DNA from: Planctomycetota bacterium
Lineage (GTDB): Bacteria; Planctomycetota; UBA1135; GCA-002686595
Reading direction: 5' to 3'
Assembly: GCA_016712565.1 (NCBI GenBank)
Contig: JADJQU010000009.1
Coordinates: forward strand, 1-64,000
DNA length: 64,000 nt
Under the pieces are notes generated by a model, which saw nothing but the letters and a program-made list of their open reading frames with translations, did no database searches and was not told where the DNA came from. This document shows, in pieces, positions 1 to 9,826 of this stretch (its first letter is position 1; every line of letters begins with the position of its first letter). The translations under genes and the position numbers were made by a program.

Positions 1-529
1 CGGGGCCTGCGTGGCCTGCTGGGCCGTATGGCGGGCACGGGTGATCCTGCTGGGCAACGAATACGGCTTCGGCTCCGCGGAGCTCAAGGCGCCCCAGGCG
101 ACCTGATGAAGACGATCATCGAGGGCGTGCTGGCGGGCAACCTGCCTTGGGATCTGGTGGTCGCGGGCGGCGGGCTCTCCATCGGGGCCATGCTCTGCGG
201 CGTCTCGGGCCTCGCCTTCGCGATCGGGGTCTACCCGCCTCGCCACCATGGCGCCGCTGTTCGTGGGCGGTTGCGTGCGCGCCCTGTGCGAACGCGGATC
301 GGGCGGGGCCAAGTCGGATGGCGATCCGGGCGTGCTGGCCGCCTCCGGGCCTCGTGGCGGGCGAGAGGGCCCGGCGGGCGTCGCCATCGCGGGCCTCGTG
401 GCGGGCAAGGTGGTGCCGCGGGCCAGCGAGGCGAGCGTGATCCTTCAGGAGAACGTCGGTGCCGTCGCGGTCGTGGTGACGATCCTGGCCGTGTGCGGTT
501 TCCTCTACGTTTCGGGCCGCCGACGATAG
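1..529 (+). pseudogene. OPT-family oligopeptide transporter, C-terminal part, frameshifted
   Basis: This is the 3' end of an integral membrane transporter of the oligopeptide (OPT) family, entering from the left edge. The reading is split over frames. The segment NEYGFGSAELKAPQAT (from about 53) is followed by MKTIIEGVLAGNLPWDLV (from 106, other frame), a hydrophobic helix ending GLAFAIGVY, then MAPLFVGGCVRALCER (from 248, third frame) and a last helix ending at the TAG at 527-529. The joins need one base restored near 104 (a C in a short C run) and about two near 232; a compensated slip is also visible near 345-360. Protein order and motifs match the OPT family, so this was recently a working gene or still is one with consensus errors. 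A truly decaying pseudogene is the alternative. Confidence 0.75.
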
Positions 530-772
530 GACCGGTCCGGCGGGGACAGCGCGTCAAGCTTCCCCCCTCGTTCCAGGGCGGCCAGTCCGACCCGGCCCAG
601 CCCCCCCGGCGCCGAGGTGTGCACCAAAGTCCAGGCAGCGACTTCCCTGGGACCCTCGTAGGCTGAATCCAGCGGTTTGGGCGCACTCTAAGGGCGATGG
701 GGTCCTGGCCCCCCCTCCGACCGGCCCCCCGCGCGGCTCGATTTCCTCCCCAGGCCCCACTCCAAGATCCCC
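530..772. other. Intergenic stretch
   Basis: A GC-rich gap between the transporter end and the next secreted protein. It must hold the promoter for the plus-strand gene starting at 773, but I see no clear -35/-10 pair or terminator. Confidence 0.4.
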
Positions 773-1959
773 ATGAGACATTCAGGCTTGTCCTTCCTGG
801 TCCTCCTCCTCCCCGGCCTGCTCGCCACCTCCGGCCGCGCGGACCTGATCACGTGGGGGCCGTCGCAGAACGTCGTCTCCTCGACGGAGGTGAGCACCAA
901 CGGACGCTCGTGACCGCGCGCAATCTGTGGAACGGCGCATCCGCCTCACCGATCGTCAACGGGATCACCTTCGCCGCCTACGGCCCCACCGGCTGGACCA
1001 ACGGCAGCCCCTCCTCGATGAACGGCAGCACCACCGGGGACACCAACTACGACACGCTGCTGAACACGGCGCGCGCCACCAGCGAGTCGGTCTTGACCAA
1101 CCCCACGGGTTGGGGCGGCCTGCGGATCGACAACCTGGGGACCCTCACCCTGGGCAGCACCTACGAGGTCCAGGTGTGGTTCTGCGACAACCGGCCGGGC
1201 ACAGGGGCCGCCGCACTCAATGACCGGGTCATGACCCTGAGTTCGGCCACGGGCGCCGCCACGCTCACGGGGGGAATCGTCACCAATCTGGGCACGCTGA
1301 CCCAGGGGACGCTCTCGAGCCCGCTCGAGGCCGATCCCAACAACCTGTCCGGAGCCGGCGACACCGTGTTCGGGCAGTACGCCATCGGGACGTTCACGCG
1401 CACCAGCTCGGATCAGATCTGGCTGATCGTGCAAGGATCCCACCCGGTCACCACCAACACGCTGCGCCCCCACGTCAACGCCTTCCAGATCCGCGAGGTT
1501 CCGGCGAGCCCCGCGCCGACCGTGTACTGCACGGCCAAGCTCAATTCGATCGCCTGCCTGCCCGCGATCGGATTCAGCGGGACGTCGAGCGCCACCTCGG
1601 GCTCGGGATTCACCGTCTCGGCCTCCAACGTCATCAACAACAAGCCGGGCCTCCTGATCTACACGGACGGCGGAAGGAACGCCGTGCCGTTCGCGGGCGG
1701 GCTGCGCTGCATCAACACGCCGATTCGGCGCTCGATCCCGCTCAACTCGGCCGGCAACCCGCCGCCCAACGACTGCTCCGGCGTGTACTCGATCGACATG
1801 AATGCCTTCGCGGTGGGCTCCCTCGGCGGGACTCCCGCGACGTTCCTGACCGTGCCGGGGACGCTGGTCGACTGCCAATTCTGGGGACGGGACAACGGCT
1901 TCGTCCCGCCCGACAACGCCACGTTGTCCGACGCGTTGGAGTTCGCGGTCGGAACCTGA
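773..1959 (+). CDS. Secreted protein with planctomycete-type C-terminal domain (one frameshift)
   Basis: The ATG at 773 opens a clean signal peptide (MRHSGLSFLVLLLPGLLATS, cleavage near GRA-D). This frame meets TGA just after 900. The neighbouring frame continues the same protein from about 903 (TLVTARNLWNGASASPIVNG and onward) to the TGA at 1957-1959. One missing base in AACGG(C)ACG would restore a single protein of about 395 residues. The middle (Thr/Gly/Asn-rich, ending in HVNAFQIRE) looks like a beta-rich adhesive or carbohydrate-binding-like domain that I cannot name. The last 145 residues (from 1525) are the shared C-terminal domain: YCTAKLNS, then NNKPGLL, NDCSGVYSIDMNAFAVG, FWGRDNGF and LSDALEF. 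Its role is unknown; cell-surface attachment is my guess. Starting at 697 in the downstream frame gives a nonsense N-terminus without a signal peptide, so 773 is preferred. Confidence 0.8.
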
Positions 1960-2095
1960 GCACCCCAGGGCCGCGCGGTCCGAGGCACAGGGGGCCGGTC
2001 GCCTTCGGGGCGGCCGGCCCCCGTTCCTTGCTCGCCCGACCGCGCAGGGCTCGCGACGGCCACAGGAGCTCGCGCGAGACCCGTGGCGAGCCGGT

Positions 2096-2458
2096 CTAGC
2101 CGAACCGCAGACCGCAGCCGGGGCAGCGGGTGGGCCCGTTGGCGAACTTGCGGCCGCAGGCTGGACACTCCAGTTCCTCGGCGTCGAGGTCGAACCCCTC
2201 GGAACCCGACAGGCCCCCGCCGGGAGCGGTGCTCTCGCGCCAGTGCTGTTCCATGAGCTCCGCGGCCCGGCCCTGTTCACCGCTCGCGACCGCGAGCCAG
2301 AGGTTGGTCCCTCAGGTGCCGCAGTGTTCCTTGGGCGGGCGCACGACCTGGGCCGCGAGTCCTCCACGCACGAGCATCTGCTGCAGTTCCTTCAGGTAGT
2401 CCAGGCCCCCCTGGGCCACCACCACCCCCGCTCGCTGTTCGGGCTCCATCCGGGCCAT
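2096..2458 (-). CDS. Small zinc-ribbon protein with in-frame UGA (possible selenocysteine, CxxU)
   Basis: The 121-codon frame starts at the ATG at 2458 and ends with TAG at 2096-2098; it is interrupted only by TGA at 2314-2312 (codon 49). Residues 20-85 resemble the small DUF2007-like putative signal-transducing fold (LKELQQMLVRGGLAAQVV before the stop, NLWLAVASGEQGRAAELMEQHW after it). Residues 100-119 form a zinc ribbon with two CxxC pairs (CPACGRKF and CPGCGLRFG). The reading frame, composition and domain logic run straight through the TGA, and the context is C-G-T-UGA-G-T-N, so a UGA-encoded residue would complete a CxxU redox or metal motif. A perfect hairpin lies 20 nt downstream. Alternatives are a TGC-to-TGA consensus error or a true nonsense mutation; other genes here carry errors, although those are deletions. 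No Sec machinery is visible in this window. Confidence 0.6.
2282..2297 (-). other. SECIS-like stem-loop downstream of the in-frame UGA
   Basis: On the minus strand GCUCGC-GGUC-GCGAGC forms a perfect 6-bp stem with a 4-nt loop beginning GG. The loop starts 20 nt after the UGA at 2312. Known bacterial SECIS elements place a hairpin about 16-37 nt after the UGA, with a G in the first two loop positions, and this one fits. Such hairpins also arise by chance in DNA this GC-rich. Confidence 0.4.
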
Positions 2459-2526
2459 TGTACGGCCTGCCCGAGGATCCTGTCACGGGGCCACCAGGGC
2501 ACGCGGAGGCTTGGTAGCTTGGCTCC

Positions 2527-4142
2527 ATGGTTACCCACACTTCCCGCGCGCTGCTTGCCGCCGCGCTGCTCGGGTCCCTGGCCTCCGTTTCCCGCGCCGA
2601 CCGTCTCGTGACCACGGATGGTCGCGTGATCGAGGTCAAGAAGGCCCGCGAAGCCGGCGACAACTACGAACTGGTCTTCGCCGCCGGCACCGTCGTCGTG
2701 CCCAAGAAGCACGTCACCTCGGTGGAAATCGAAGGCGACATGTCCGACTACGTTCCCAAGGACGACAAGGAGCGCGATTTCCTGGCCAAGGGCTTCGTGC
2801 GCCATCAGGGCAAGTGGCTCAGCAAGCCGGCCTTCGAGGAGGCCCTGGCCAAGGCGGCGGAAGCGCGGCGGAAGCGCCTGGAGGAACTCGCCAAGCGCAG
2901 CAATTTCGACAACGGTTGGACGCTGGAGACGAAGCACTTCCAATGGCGGTCGAACACCTCCCCCGCCGTGCTGCAGCGCTATGTGGACCTGCTGGAGGCC
3001 TTCTACGACCTGATGGACACGCGCATCGGCATCAAGCCCTCGCCTTCGCTCGCGCGCACGAAGATGCAGGTCAACGTGTTCAAGCGCCAGAAGGAGATGA
3101 TCCAGCACGCGGGCGATGAGGACATCGACGAGAGCGTGCTGGGGTACTTCAGCTCGTACGAGCAATCGCTCAACTTCTTCCACGACTACAAGGACCCGGC
3201 GCGCAGCGAGGTCACTGCCCTGCACGAATGCACGCACCTGCTGACCTACCTGGTGGAGCCGGACTACCTGCCCCAGATCTGGATCAACGAAGGCGTGGCC
3301 GACTTCTTCGGCTCCTGCAACGTCTCGGTCAACAAGGGCAAGACGACCCTGATCCCCGGTCGGCTGGAGGAGGACTCGATCCTCACCGTCCAGCAGGCCA
3401 TCGCCGAGAAGAAGCACGTGCCCCTCGACACGCTGATGCTCAAGGACCGTGAGGAGTACGACGGCTTCCACTACGCCCACGGCTGGTCCCTGGTGTACTT
3501 CCTGCAGAATTCGCCCAAGTACGCCAAGCCCTTCAACAAGCTCTTCAAGGACCTCTACGGCCTCGATCTCAAGGAGGCCAAGGAGGAGATCCTGAACGCG
3601 GGAGACGACGACAAGTCGGGCCTGCGCAAGCGCTACCAACCCGCCGACGTGCGCGACGCGCTGGTCAAGCGCCTGGGCGTCAGGACCTGGCCGCCCTGGA
3701 GAAGGGAGTGGCTCGAATACGTGGGCGCGGTGCAGATCGAGGGCCCCGGGCACGCTTCCTGCGCGGCTACTCCACGGTGTTCTCCGGCGGCGACCTGAAG
3801 CAGGCCCGCGCCGACCTGGAGGCCGCCTTGGCGGGAGGCTACGTGACCCCCGACGTGCACTGGGCCCTGGGCTACACCCGGCTCTTGGGGGGCGACGGGA
3901 AGGAGGCGGTGCTCGAGTTCCGCAAGTCCGTGGAACTCGATCCCCTCGATGCGGTCTACCGCGCGGACCTGGCCTGGGGGCTCACCGGCTGGTGGGGTCC
4001 GGATTCCGGCGAGCTGCGTGCGCCCAAGGAGGTCCAGGACGAGGCCCTCCTGCTGTTCGGCCTGGCGGCCGAGCTCGACCCGGAGAACGACGAGTTCGCG
4101 GAGCTGGCGCGGGGCTTCGCCGAGATCCGCGCGGGCAAGTGA
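2527..4142 (+). CDS. Secreted DUF1570-type zinc protease with C-terminal TPR-like tail (frameshifted)
   Basis: This exported gluzincin-like protein is probably a metallopeptidase. It has a signal peptide at residues 1-24 (ending ASVSRA), a small beta N-terminal domain, a Lys/Arg-rich linker, then a DUF1570-like catalytic domain with HECTH at 233-237 and the downstream Glu in WINEGVADFF (E255). The frame from 2527 holds to about 3660. Around 3676 and 3696 a missing and an extra base cancel out (DLAALEK is readable in the other frame). Near 3748 one C is missing from a C run (GGCCCC(C)GGGCACG), after which RARFLRGYSTVFSGGDLKQA and a TPR-like helical tail continue in the next frame to 4142. As drawn the gene yields two pieces, but the protein logic is continuous. 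It converges with the minus-strand gene that ends at 4159. Confidence 0.8.
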
Positions 4143-4158
4143 GCGCGCGGCGCCCGCC

Positions 4159-6284
4159 TCAGAAGCGCACGGTGTAGGCCAGCTTGATCGCGGCCTGCTG
4201 CGACAGCGAGTGCAGCGAGTCCGTGGACTCGCTGACGTTGGTGTAGACGAGATACAGCTCCCGGCCCGGCACCGGGATCCAGCGCCAGCGCGAATTGAGG
4301 CCGAATTCGTCGCTCTCGGAGTCCCACTGGACGAAGTTGTTCCAGGACAGGTCCGGCGTGAAATTGAAGTTGAGCCGCAGGCGCGACACCTGCGTCTGCA
4401 CGTCGCCGAAGTCGAATCGGATGTCGTTCTGCTCCCACTCGGCGCCCAGGGAAACCAGGGCGCTCGGCCGCGCGGCGAGACTGGAGGTCCAGCGCAGGGA
4501 CTCGCCGCCCAGGAACTCCCCGGCCGTGAAGGTGCCGATGAACGACAGCGGCCGCTTCAGGGAAGTCTCCAGCTCGATGCGCGCCGCCGTGTCGTCGTAG
4601 GTGCCCGCGGGGATCGTCACCTGGGGCGTGATCGCGAAGGGCTGTTCGAGCACCTCGCGCACCTGATCGACTTCGAGCCTCGCCTCGTCGCCCGAGTCGA
4701 AGTCGAAGCCCACGACCCGAGCCGTGGTGGACGCGGTTTCCAGGTCGTCCTGCAGGTCGGTGACCAGCGCCTGCTCGATCCCGCAGGAGATTTGGCGCAC
4801 CGCGCCCTCGAGGCGCGGCTGGAAGAACACGCTGCCGTCGTAGCGCCGCACCCCGGCGCGCGGCACGAACCCCAGGGCCGGGTTGAAGTCGTCGCCGATC
4901 TGCTTGGCGGCGAGGCTCCAGCGCCAGCGGTCGTTGGGATAGCCGAGTGCCGCGCCGAATGCGCCGTCGTCGCCGCCGCCGCCCTCGCTCTCGCTCACCA
5001 GAAACCAGGCGCTCGAGGTGAAGCGCCTGCCCAGGAGCCCGCGGTTGTGGCGGAAGCTCGCGTCGGCCCCGTAGAGCAGGTTCCCCGCGTCCCGGGTCGG
5101 ATCGCCGCGGGTCACCAGGGTCCCCAGGCTCCAGTGCTCGTCGAAATTGTGGGCAATGCGCGACACCAGGAGGTTCTCCCCGTCCACGCCCGACTTGGAA
5201 TCCGTCTGGACGTCGAGCAAGGCGATGTCCCAGGGTCCCTGGCGGCCGGTGAGCTTGGCCCCGCCGAGGATCGGAACCTCCTCGCCCGCCGTGGAGAGTC
5301 CGATCCGCCGCGAGAAGAACGGAATCAGGTCGTTGCCCAGTCCGCCGAACTTGAACAGGCCCGAATCCTGCAGGAAGAAGTCGCGCTTCTCCGGGAAGAA
5401 CAACGGAACCTCGTCAAGTTGACCTTGCGCTCGTCCACCTCGGTCTCGGCGAAGTCCGTGTTGATCGTCAGGCTGGCCGTGAGGTTGGGCGTCAGCCGGT
5501 AGAAGGCGTCCACCCCCGCGTGGCCGGTCAGGTCCTCGTCGTGTCCCGAGGCATGCTCCTCCGACAGCGTTCCCACGGCGAAGGGCACCACATCGAGCCC
5601 CACGCCCTGCTTCATTCCCGCGAGGCCTGTCAGGTCCCCGGAGCGCGAGATCTGGAAGACCTGGGCGTCCGGCGTCGGGCTGGCCCAGCGGTCGATCTCG
5701 TTCTTGCGGTTGATCGCGCGATTGATGTTGAAGCCCCAGGTCGTCGCACCCTCGGCGAAGGCCAGTGTCTTGAACGGGATCGCCATCTCGCAGGTCCAGC
5801 CCTGGGAGTCGATGGAGCACCTGCCCTCCCAGATCCCGTCCCAGGGCTTGTTGTAGTCGCCGCCGTCGCCGGTGATCAGCGCATCGCCTTTGGAGCCCGC
5901 GGGCGACATCTGGAAGTAGAAGGCGCTGCGCCGATCCAGGAAGGTGTCGATCACCATCTCCAGGCGGTCGTCGTAGTCGAGCTCCGCATCGCGCGACGGC
6001 TGGGTGGCCACGATCCCCTCCGGCTCGCGGTCATGGCAGCGAACGCCGATGTACAGGTGCCAGTCGTCGTAGAGGATGCGCACATCGGTGGCCTCCGTGG
6101 GTGGCTCCCCGGTGCGCGGCACCACCTGCGTCAGCGGGCCGATGGTCGGCGCGCTGTCCCACACCTCGGGCTCCAGCACGCCGTCGATGCGCGGAGCGAC
6201 CTGCGTGCGCGTCGCCACGGCCCGCGGACGCGCGGGGAGCTCGCCCTGGATCAAGGGCAGACAGAGGGCGAGGACGAGCAGCAC
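4159..6284 (-). CDS. CBM9-like / DUF5916 outer-membrane-type protein (one frameshift)
   Basis: The protein starts at the ATG at 6284 with a short signal peptide (MLLVLALCLPLIQG). Residues 20-220 are a carbohydrate-binding-module-9-like domain (IDGVLEPEVWDSA, LYIGVRCHD, WTCEMAIPFKTLAF). The rest is the DUF5916-type C-terminal region of repeated amphipathic beta strands, ending in aromatic YTVRF as outer-membrane barrels do. The frame breaks near 5405: VNLTRF is followed in the next frame by PLFFPEKRDFFLQDSGLF, and one extra C in TTCC(C)G joins them, giving about 707 residues. Members of this family sit in the outer membrane and their substrates are mostly unknown. No operon partner is evident; the upstream gap to 6410 separates it from the pilus cluster. 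Confidence 0.8.
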
Positions 6285-6409
6285 GGGCGGAGCAGTATGC
6301 AGAGCCCCGGGCCCCGCGCCAGGGTGCGCGGGTGCGGCCCGCGGTCGACCCCAGGGCCTCTGCGGCGGTCAGGCGGTCTGCCCCGGGGGCTGGGCCCTCT
6401 CGCGCGCGG

Positions 6410-6991
6410 CTACGGTTTTTTTACAGGGGCGGGCGGCGCTTCGATCTTCGTGCGCGAAGTCACTTCGGCCTCCCAACGCCAGGAGTCGTTGTCCAGCACC
6501 AGCTCCGGCTTGGTGCTCTTGGCCTCGGGCTCCATGCTCACGCGCGTGACGCGCATCCGTCGACTCTCGCTCTCGAGCTTGTAGAGGAAGTTCGCGATGT
6601 TGAGGCGCGGAAAGCCCCGGTCGCGGCTGGAGGGCTTGATCGAGTAGCGGGTGTCGAGCACGCCCTTGATGTTCTCGGCCTCCGACGGCGGGTCCACCGT
6701 GGTGTCCCCGAGCTTCACGTCGGAGCTGGCGGCAATGCGCCGAATGTAGGACACCGGATCGCTCTGGCCCTCCAGGCCCTCGCGCTCGGACTGCTTCTGC
6801 AGCACCGTGAAACGCCGCGCCTTGTTGCGCGTGTCGAGCGCCACGCGGCGCACCTCGCCCGAGAGCGCGTCCTCCAGGCCCACCCGCCGCGCGTGCAGCG
6901 TGTAGCCGTAGTAGCCCAGGCCGATCGACGACAGCAGCGAGAGCAGGATGATCCAGCGCGCCAGCGTCAGGTTGACGAAGAAGTCCTTCAT
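6410..6991 (-). CDS. PilO/GspM-like inner-membrane assembly protein
   Basis: This 193-residue protein has one N-terminal transmembrane helix (residues 10-28, ARWIILLSLLSSIGLGYYGY), a coiled linker, and a periplasmic part with the alpha/beta layout of PilO or GspM (ESRRMRVTRVSME). Its ATG at 6991 overlaps the stop of the PilM-PilN gene (ATGA), a sign of translational coupling. It would form part of the inner-membrane platform of a type IV pilus or type II secretion system. The family call rests on architecture and gene order more than on strong sequence motifs; the C-terminus ends in a Pro/Lys tail (APPAPVKKP). Confidence 0.65.
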   Translation of the reverse strand: MKDFFVNLTLARWIILLSLLSSIGLGYYGYTLHARRVGLEDALSGEVRRVALDTRNKARRFTVLQKQSEREGLEGQSDPVSYIRRIAASSDVKLGDTTVDPPSEAENIKGVLDTRYSIKPSSRDRGFPRLNIANFLYKLESESRRMRVTRVSMEPEAKSTKPELVLDNDSWRWEAEVTSRTKIEAPPAPVKKP

Positions 6992-8769
6992 CACGCACCC
7001 ACCTTTCGTTCGACCTTCGACAGGTCGCAGCGCACCTTGAACGACTCGGTGTAGATGCCGCGGTTGTCCGCCGGATTGTCGGCCAGGGACTTGCTGCCGC
7101 CCTGCTCGACCTCGATCACCCAGGGTTTCTTGCGCAGTTCGCCGCAGTAGCGCTCGAAGTTCTGCGTGGCCGTGACCGAGTCCGCGGCGAAGAAGGTGAA
7201 GTCGATGGCCACCTCCACTTTGTCCGCGCCGGTGCTGCGGCCGGGCAGGTACTGGGACTTGACCTTGCGGATGCCGACGCGGCCCACCTGCTCCTCGCCC
7301 AGTTCGGTCATGACGCCCAGCGAAAGGGTCAGGGCCTCCAGGGCCGACTGGGGCATGGTCACCTCGCCGGTGTTGCCCAGGGCCTTGTCGAGCTTGTCCA
7401 CCTCGATGGTCAGCAGGTTGTAGACCCGCTTGAGCTGCTCGAGGCGCGTGCGATCCGGGTCGATCTCCGGATTGTCGCGCTCGGACGCGCCCTGCTTCTT
7501 GCTCGCCGCGCGCACGGCCGCCAGGTAGTCCGTCAGCGGCTTCGGCACCTGCTCCAGGTCGCCCGGCTGCCCCTTGGCAGGGTCGCCCTGGATGTACAGG
7601 TTCACGTAGCGGCGCCACAGGTCGATGTCGCCGTCGCGCAGCTGGCCCAGCTTGGTCTCGAAGATCACGAACACCGCGAGCAGCGTGACCAGGAGCAGCG
7701 AGGCCACGGCCAAGGGCAGCTCGATGCGCTCGAAGGCTCCGGTGTACTTCAACTCCTCCCGGCGCAGGGAGGCCGGCAGGTGCACCGCGCCCAGTTGGCG
7801 CAGGGCGGCGCCGTAGGCCACGACCAGGGGCGAGGCCCCCTGGAGGGGCTGGCCCGAATCCGCCTCGAACACGTCCAGCTCGTAGACGGGCAGGTCGAGC
7901 ACCTGGGTCCCGATCAGGTCCGGCAGCTCGATGCCGCAGACGTAGATGGCCTCGATGGGGTTCGAGGTGCGCGCCCCGGACACGGTACGGCCCAGCTCGC
8001 GCCGAATGCGGGAGACCGCGTGCTCCAGGAGCCGCTGCAGTTCCTCGGGCGTCTGGGGCGCGGCCACGGGCGCAGGCGGCGCGCCCTCCGCCCCCGCGGC
8101 GCTTCCCTCGGCCGCGGGCGACGACTCGGGCTCGGCCGCCGGGTTGTCGTGGGACAGGGCCCCCAGGTGAATCGCGCGCATGGAGCGCACGCGCCCCCCG
8201 TCCACCACGACCACGGCGGTGGAACCCTCGCCGATGTGCACGAGCACCTGGGCGTCGTCCACGTGGCAGATGTCCGCGCTCATGGCCGCGTTGACCATGG
8301 CGGTGGCCTCGATCTCCACCTCCAGGGGCTCGATCCCGGCCTTGGAGCACACGTCGAGGACCTTGCGCACCTCGCTCTTCGGCAGCGCCGTGACCAGGAG
8401 ATCCGATTCCTTGTCGCTCTCCCCCCGGGCGGCCCAGTCCACGACCACGTCGTCGATGGCCCACTGGGGCAGCTGGCTCTCGACCTCGAACTTGATCACC
8501 TCGTCGATCTTGGCCGCGTCCGCAAAGGGCAGCTTGATCGAGCGGAAGGCCGCCAGCCCCGAGTCGATCGCCACGCCGACCGAATCGTGGGGGATCGAGT
8601 GGGTCTTGGCCGCCTCCTTCAGGATGCGGGCAGCCTCGGCCGCGGGATCCGCGGACGCCGGGAACTCCCCGGCCTTGAAGGCGGTGATGCGGTGCTTCTT
8701 CGCCGAACCGTCGAGAACGACGAGTTCGTAGCGCTTGGGCCCGATGCGGATGCCACAGGACTTCGCCAT
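6991..8769 (-). CDS. PilM-PilN (GspL-like) fusion protein of pilus / type II secretion
   Basis: The 592-residue protein begins with an actin-like PilM domain (GIRIGPKRYELVVLDG near the start; VLVHIGEGSTAVVVVDGGRV in the phosphate-2/adenosine region). It continues with a transmembrane helix at about 345-368 (LAVASLLLVTLLAVFVIFET) and ends with a PilN-like periplasmic domain. In many bacteria PilM and PilN are separate proteins that bind each other; GspL is the fused equivalent in type II secretion. An acidic, Pro/Ala-rich insert (about residues 207-240) interrupts the PilM domain. It is preceded by a small membrane-protein gene (3-nt gap) and followed by the PilO-like gene (4-nt overlap). The start ATG at 8769 gives the standard beta-strand opening of the family. 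Confidence 0.8.
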   Translation of the reverse strand: MAKSCGIRIGPKRYELVVLDGSAKKHRITAFKAGEFPASADPAAEAARILKEAAKTHSIPHDSVGVAIDSGLAAFRSIKLPFADAAKIDEVIKFEVESQLPQWAIDDVVVDWAARGESDKESDLLVTALPKSEVRKVLDVCSKAGIEPLEVEIEATAMVNAAMSADICHVDDAQVLVHIGEGSTAVVVVDGGRVRSMRAIHLGALSHDNPAAEPESSPAAEGSAAGAEGAPPAPVAAPQTPEELQRLLEHAVSRIRRELGRTVSGARTSNPIEAIYVCGIELPDLIGTQVLDLPVYELDVFEADSGQPLQGASPLVVAYGAALRQLGAVHLPASLRREELKYTGAFERIELPLAVASLLLVTLLAVFVIFETKLGQLRDGDIDLWRRYVNLYIQGDPAKGQPGDLEQVPKPLTDYLAAVRAASKKQGASERDNPEIDPDRTRLEQLKRVYNLLTIEVDKLDKALGNTGEVTMPQSALEALTLSLGVMTELGEEQVGRVGIRKVKSQYLPGRSTGADKVEVAIDFTFFAADSVTATQNFERYCGELRKKPWVIEVEQGGSKSLADNPADNRGIYTESFKVRCDLSKVERKVGA

Positions 8770-8772
8770 GGG

Positions 8773-9168
8773 TCAGTTGGTTGCTTTCCACTCCACCCCG
8801 GCGGCCAGCCGGTCGTACTCCGGCCGCTGTTCGGGGGACAGAACACTATCGCGAATCAGGCGACGGTAGGTAAGGGCCGTCTTGGCGAGCTGCCCCTCCA
8901 GGTCGGCCCGGCTGCGATCGAGCTGGGCCTGCTCCTGTTCGGCGATCTCGCGCTGGTAGCACTCCAGGAGCTCCGCCAGGAGCTTGGCGCGCTCGGGGGA
9001 AACCTGGAAGGTGCGCTCGAATTCGTGCTGGAAGCCCGTGAAAGGGCCGGCGGCGCGCGCGCGGCCGGCGCGCTGCTCCACTCGGCTGCCGGCCAGCCAG
9101 CCCACGCCGATGCCCGCGCCGAAGGCGGTCACGGCGAGCATCAGGATCCAGAGGCGCAGGCTCGACAC
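8773..9168 (-). CDS. Membrane-anchored protein between anti-sigma and pilus genes
   Basis: This 131-residue protein uses a GTG start at 9168. A single N-terminal membrane helix (LWILMLAVTAFGAGIGVGWL) is followed by a mostly helical, charged external domain (SPERAKLLAELLECYQREIA, LSPEQRPEYDRL). The layout resembles small periplasmic sensor proteins of the CnrX/CpxP type that accompany ECF sigma and anti-sigma genes. That is a structural analogy from position and helix pattern, not a recognised family. It lies 18 nt after the anti-sigma gene and 3 nt before pilMN, so it is probably in the same transcript. Confidence 0.7.
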   Translation of the reverse strand: MSSLRLWILMLAVTAFGAGIGVGWLAGSRVEQRAGRARAAGPFTGFQHEFERTFQVSPERAKLLAELLECYQREIAEQEQAQLDRSRADLEGQLAKTALTYRRLIRDSVLSPEQRPEYDRLAAGVEWKATN

Positions 9169-9186
9169 GGATGGACGCGGAACAGC

Positions 9187-9819
9187 CTACTTGCCTTGCC
9201 CGTCGTTCCGTCCCTGGGACTCCCCGGCCTGCCCGCCGGCCGCCGGAGACGCCCTCGGGGCCGTTCCCTGGGCCGCCCCCTGGACCGCGCCGGGGGCCTC
9301 CTTCGCCTCCGCGCGGTCGAGTGCTTCCAGCCGCAGCAACACGGATTCCTTGGAGGGAGGTTGGTTCGTGGCGCGCAGCCGCCCGTCGGCGGGCAGGCTT
9401 TGGTCGCGCAAGGCCACCGCCGCCACCAGCATGACGGCCGCGGCGGCCGCGGTCAGGCCCAGCACGAACTGCAGCAGCTTGCCGCCCTCGCGGGGACCGG
9501 CCTGGACCGCCTCGCGTTCGAGCACCGGGTGGACCCCGACGTCGCCCGCGAACGCCCGTCGCGCCACCCGGGCGGCAAAGCCCGCCGGGGGTGCGAACTC
9601 CGGCCTCGCCCCCAGCTCGCCCCGTCCGGAGTGGGCGAACCAGCGCGAAAGGGCCTTGGCGTCCTGGGCGCTGGTGCGGCAGGGAGAGCAGTCCAGGAGG
9701 TGCTTGCGCAGGAGACCCGCGCGGGCCTCGGAGAGCTCGCCGTCGAGGTAGCTCGGCACCAGCGGAAGCGCCTCCGCGCAGCCGAAATCGTCCGTCGTGT
9801 CGTGATGCGTGTTCGTCAT
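9187..9819 (-). CDS. Zinc-finger (zf-HC2) transmembrane anti-sigma factor
   Basis: The N-terminus of this 210-residue protein carries the anti-sigma zinc-finger pattern with His/Cys ligands: C at 14, then HLLDCSPC (H-x3-C-x2-C) near residues 40-47. A transmembrane helix follows at about 115-140 (LLQFVLGLTAAAAAVMLVAAVAL), then a disordered Ala/Gly/Gln-rich external tail. It probably holds the sigma factor encoded just upstream (7-nt gap) at the membrane until a signal arrives. The ATG at 9819 is chosen because it directly precedes the Asp/His-rich finger region. Confidence 0.85.
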   Translation of the reverse strand: MTNTHHDTTDDFGCAEALPLVPSYLDGELSEARAGLLRKHLLDCSPCRTSAQDAKALSRWFAHSGRGELGARPEFAPPAGFAARVARRAFAGDVGVHPVLEREAVQAGPREGGKLLQFVLGLTAAAAAVMLVAAVALRDQSLPADGRLRATNQPPSKESVLLRLEALDRAEAKEAPGAVQGAAQGTAPRASPAAGGQAGESQGRNDGQGK

Positions 9820-9826
9820 GGTGTGC

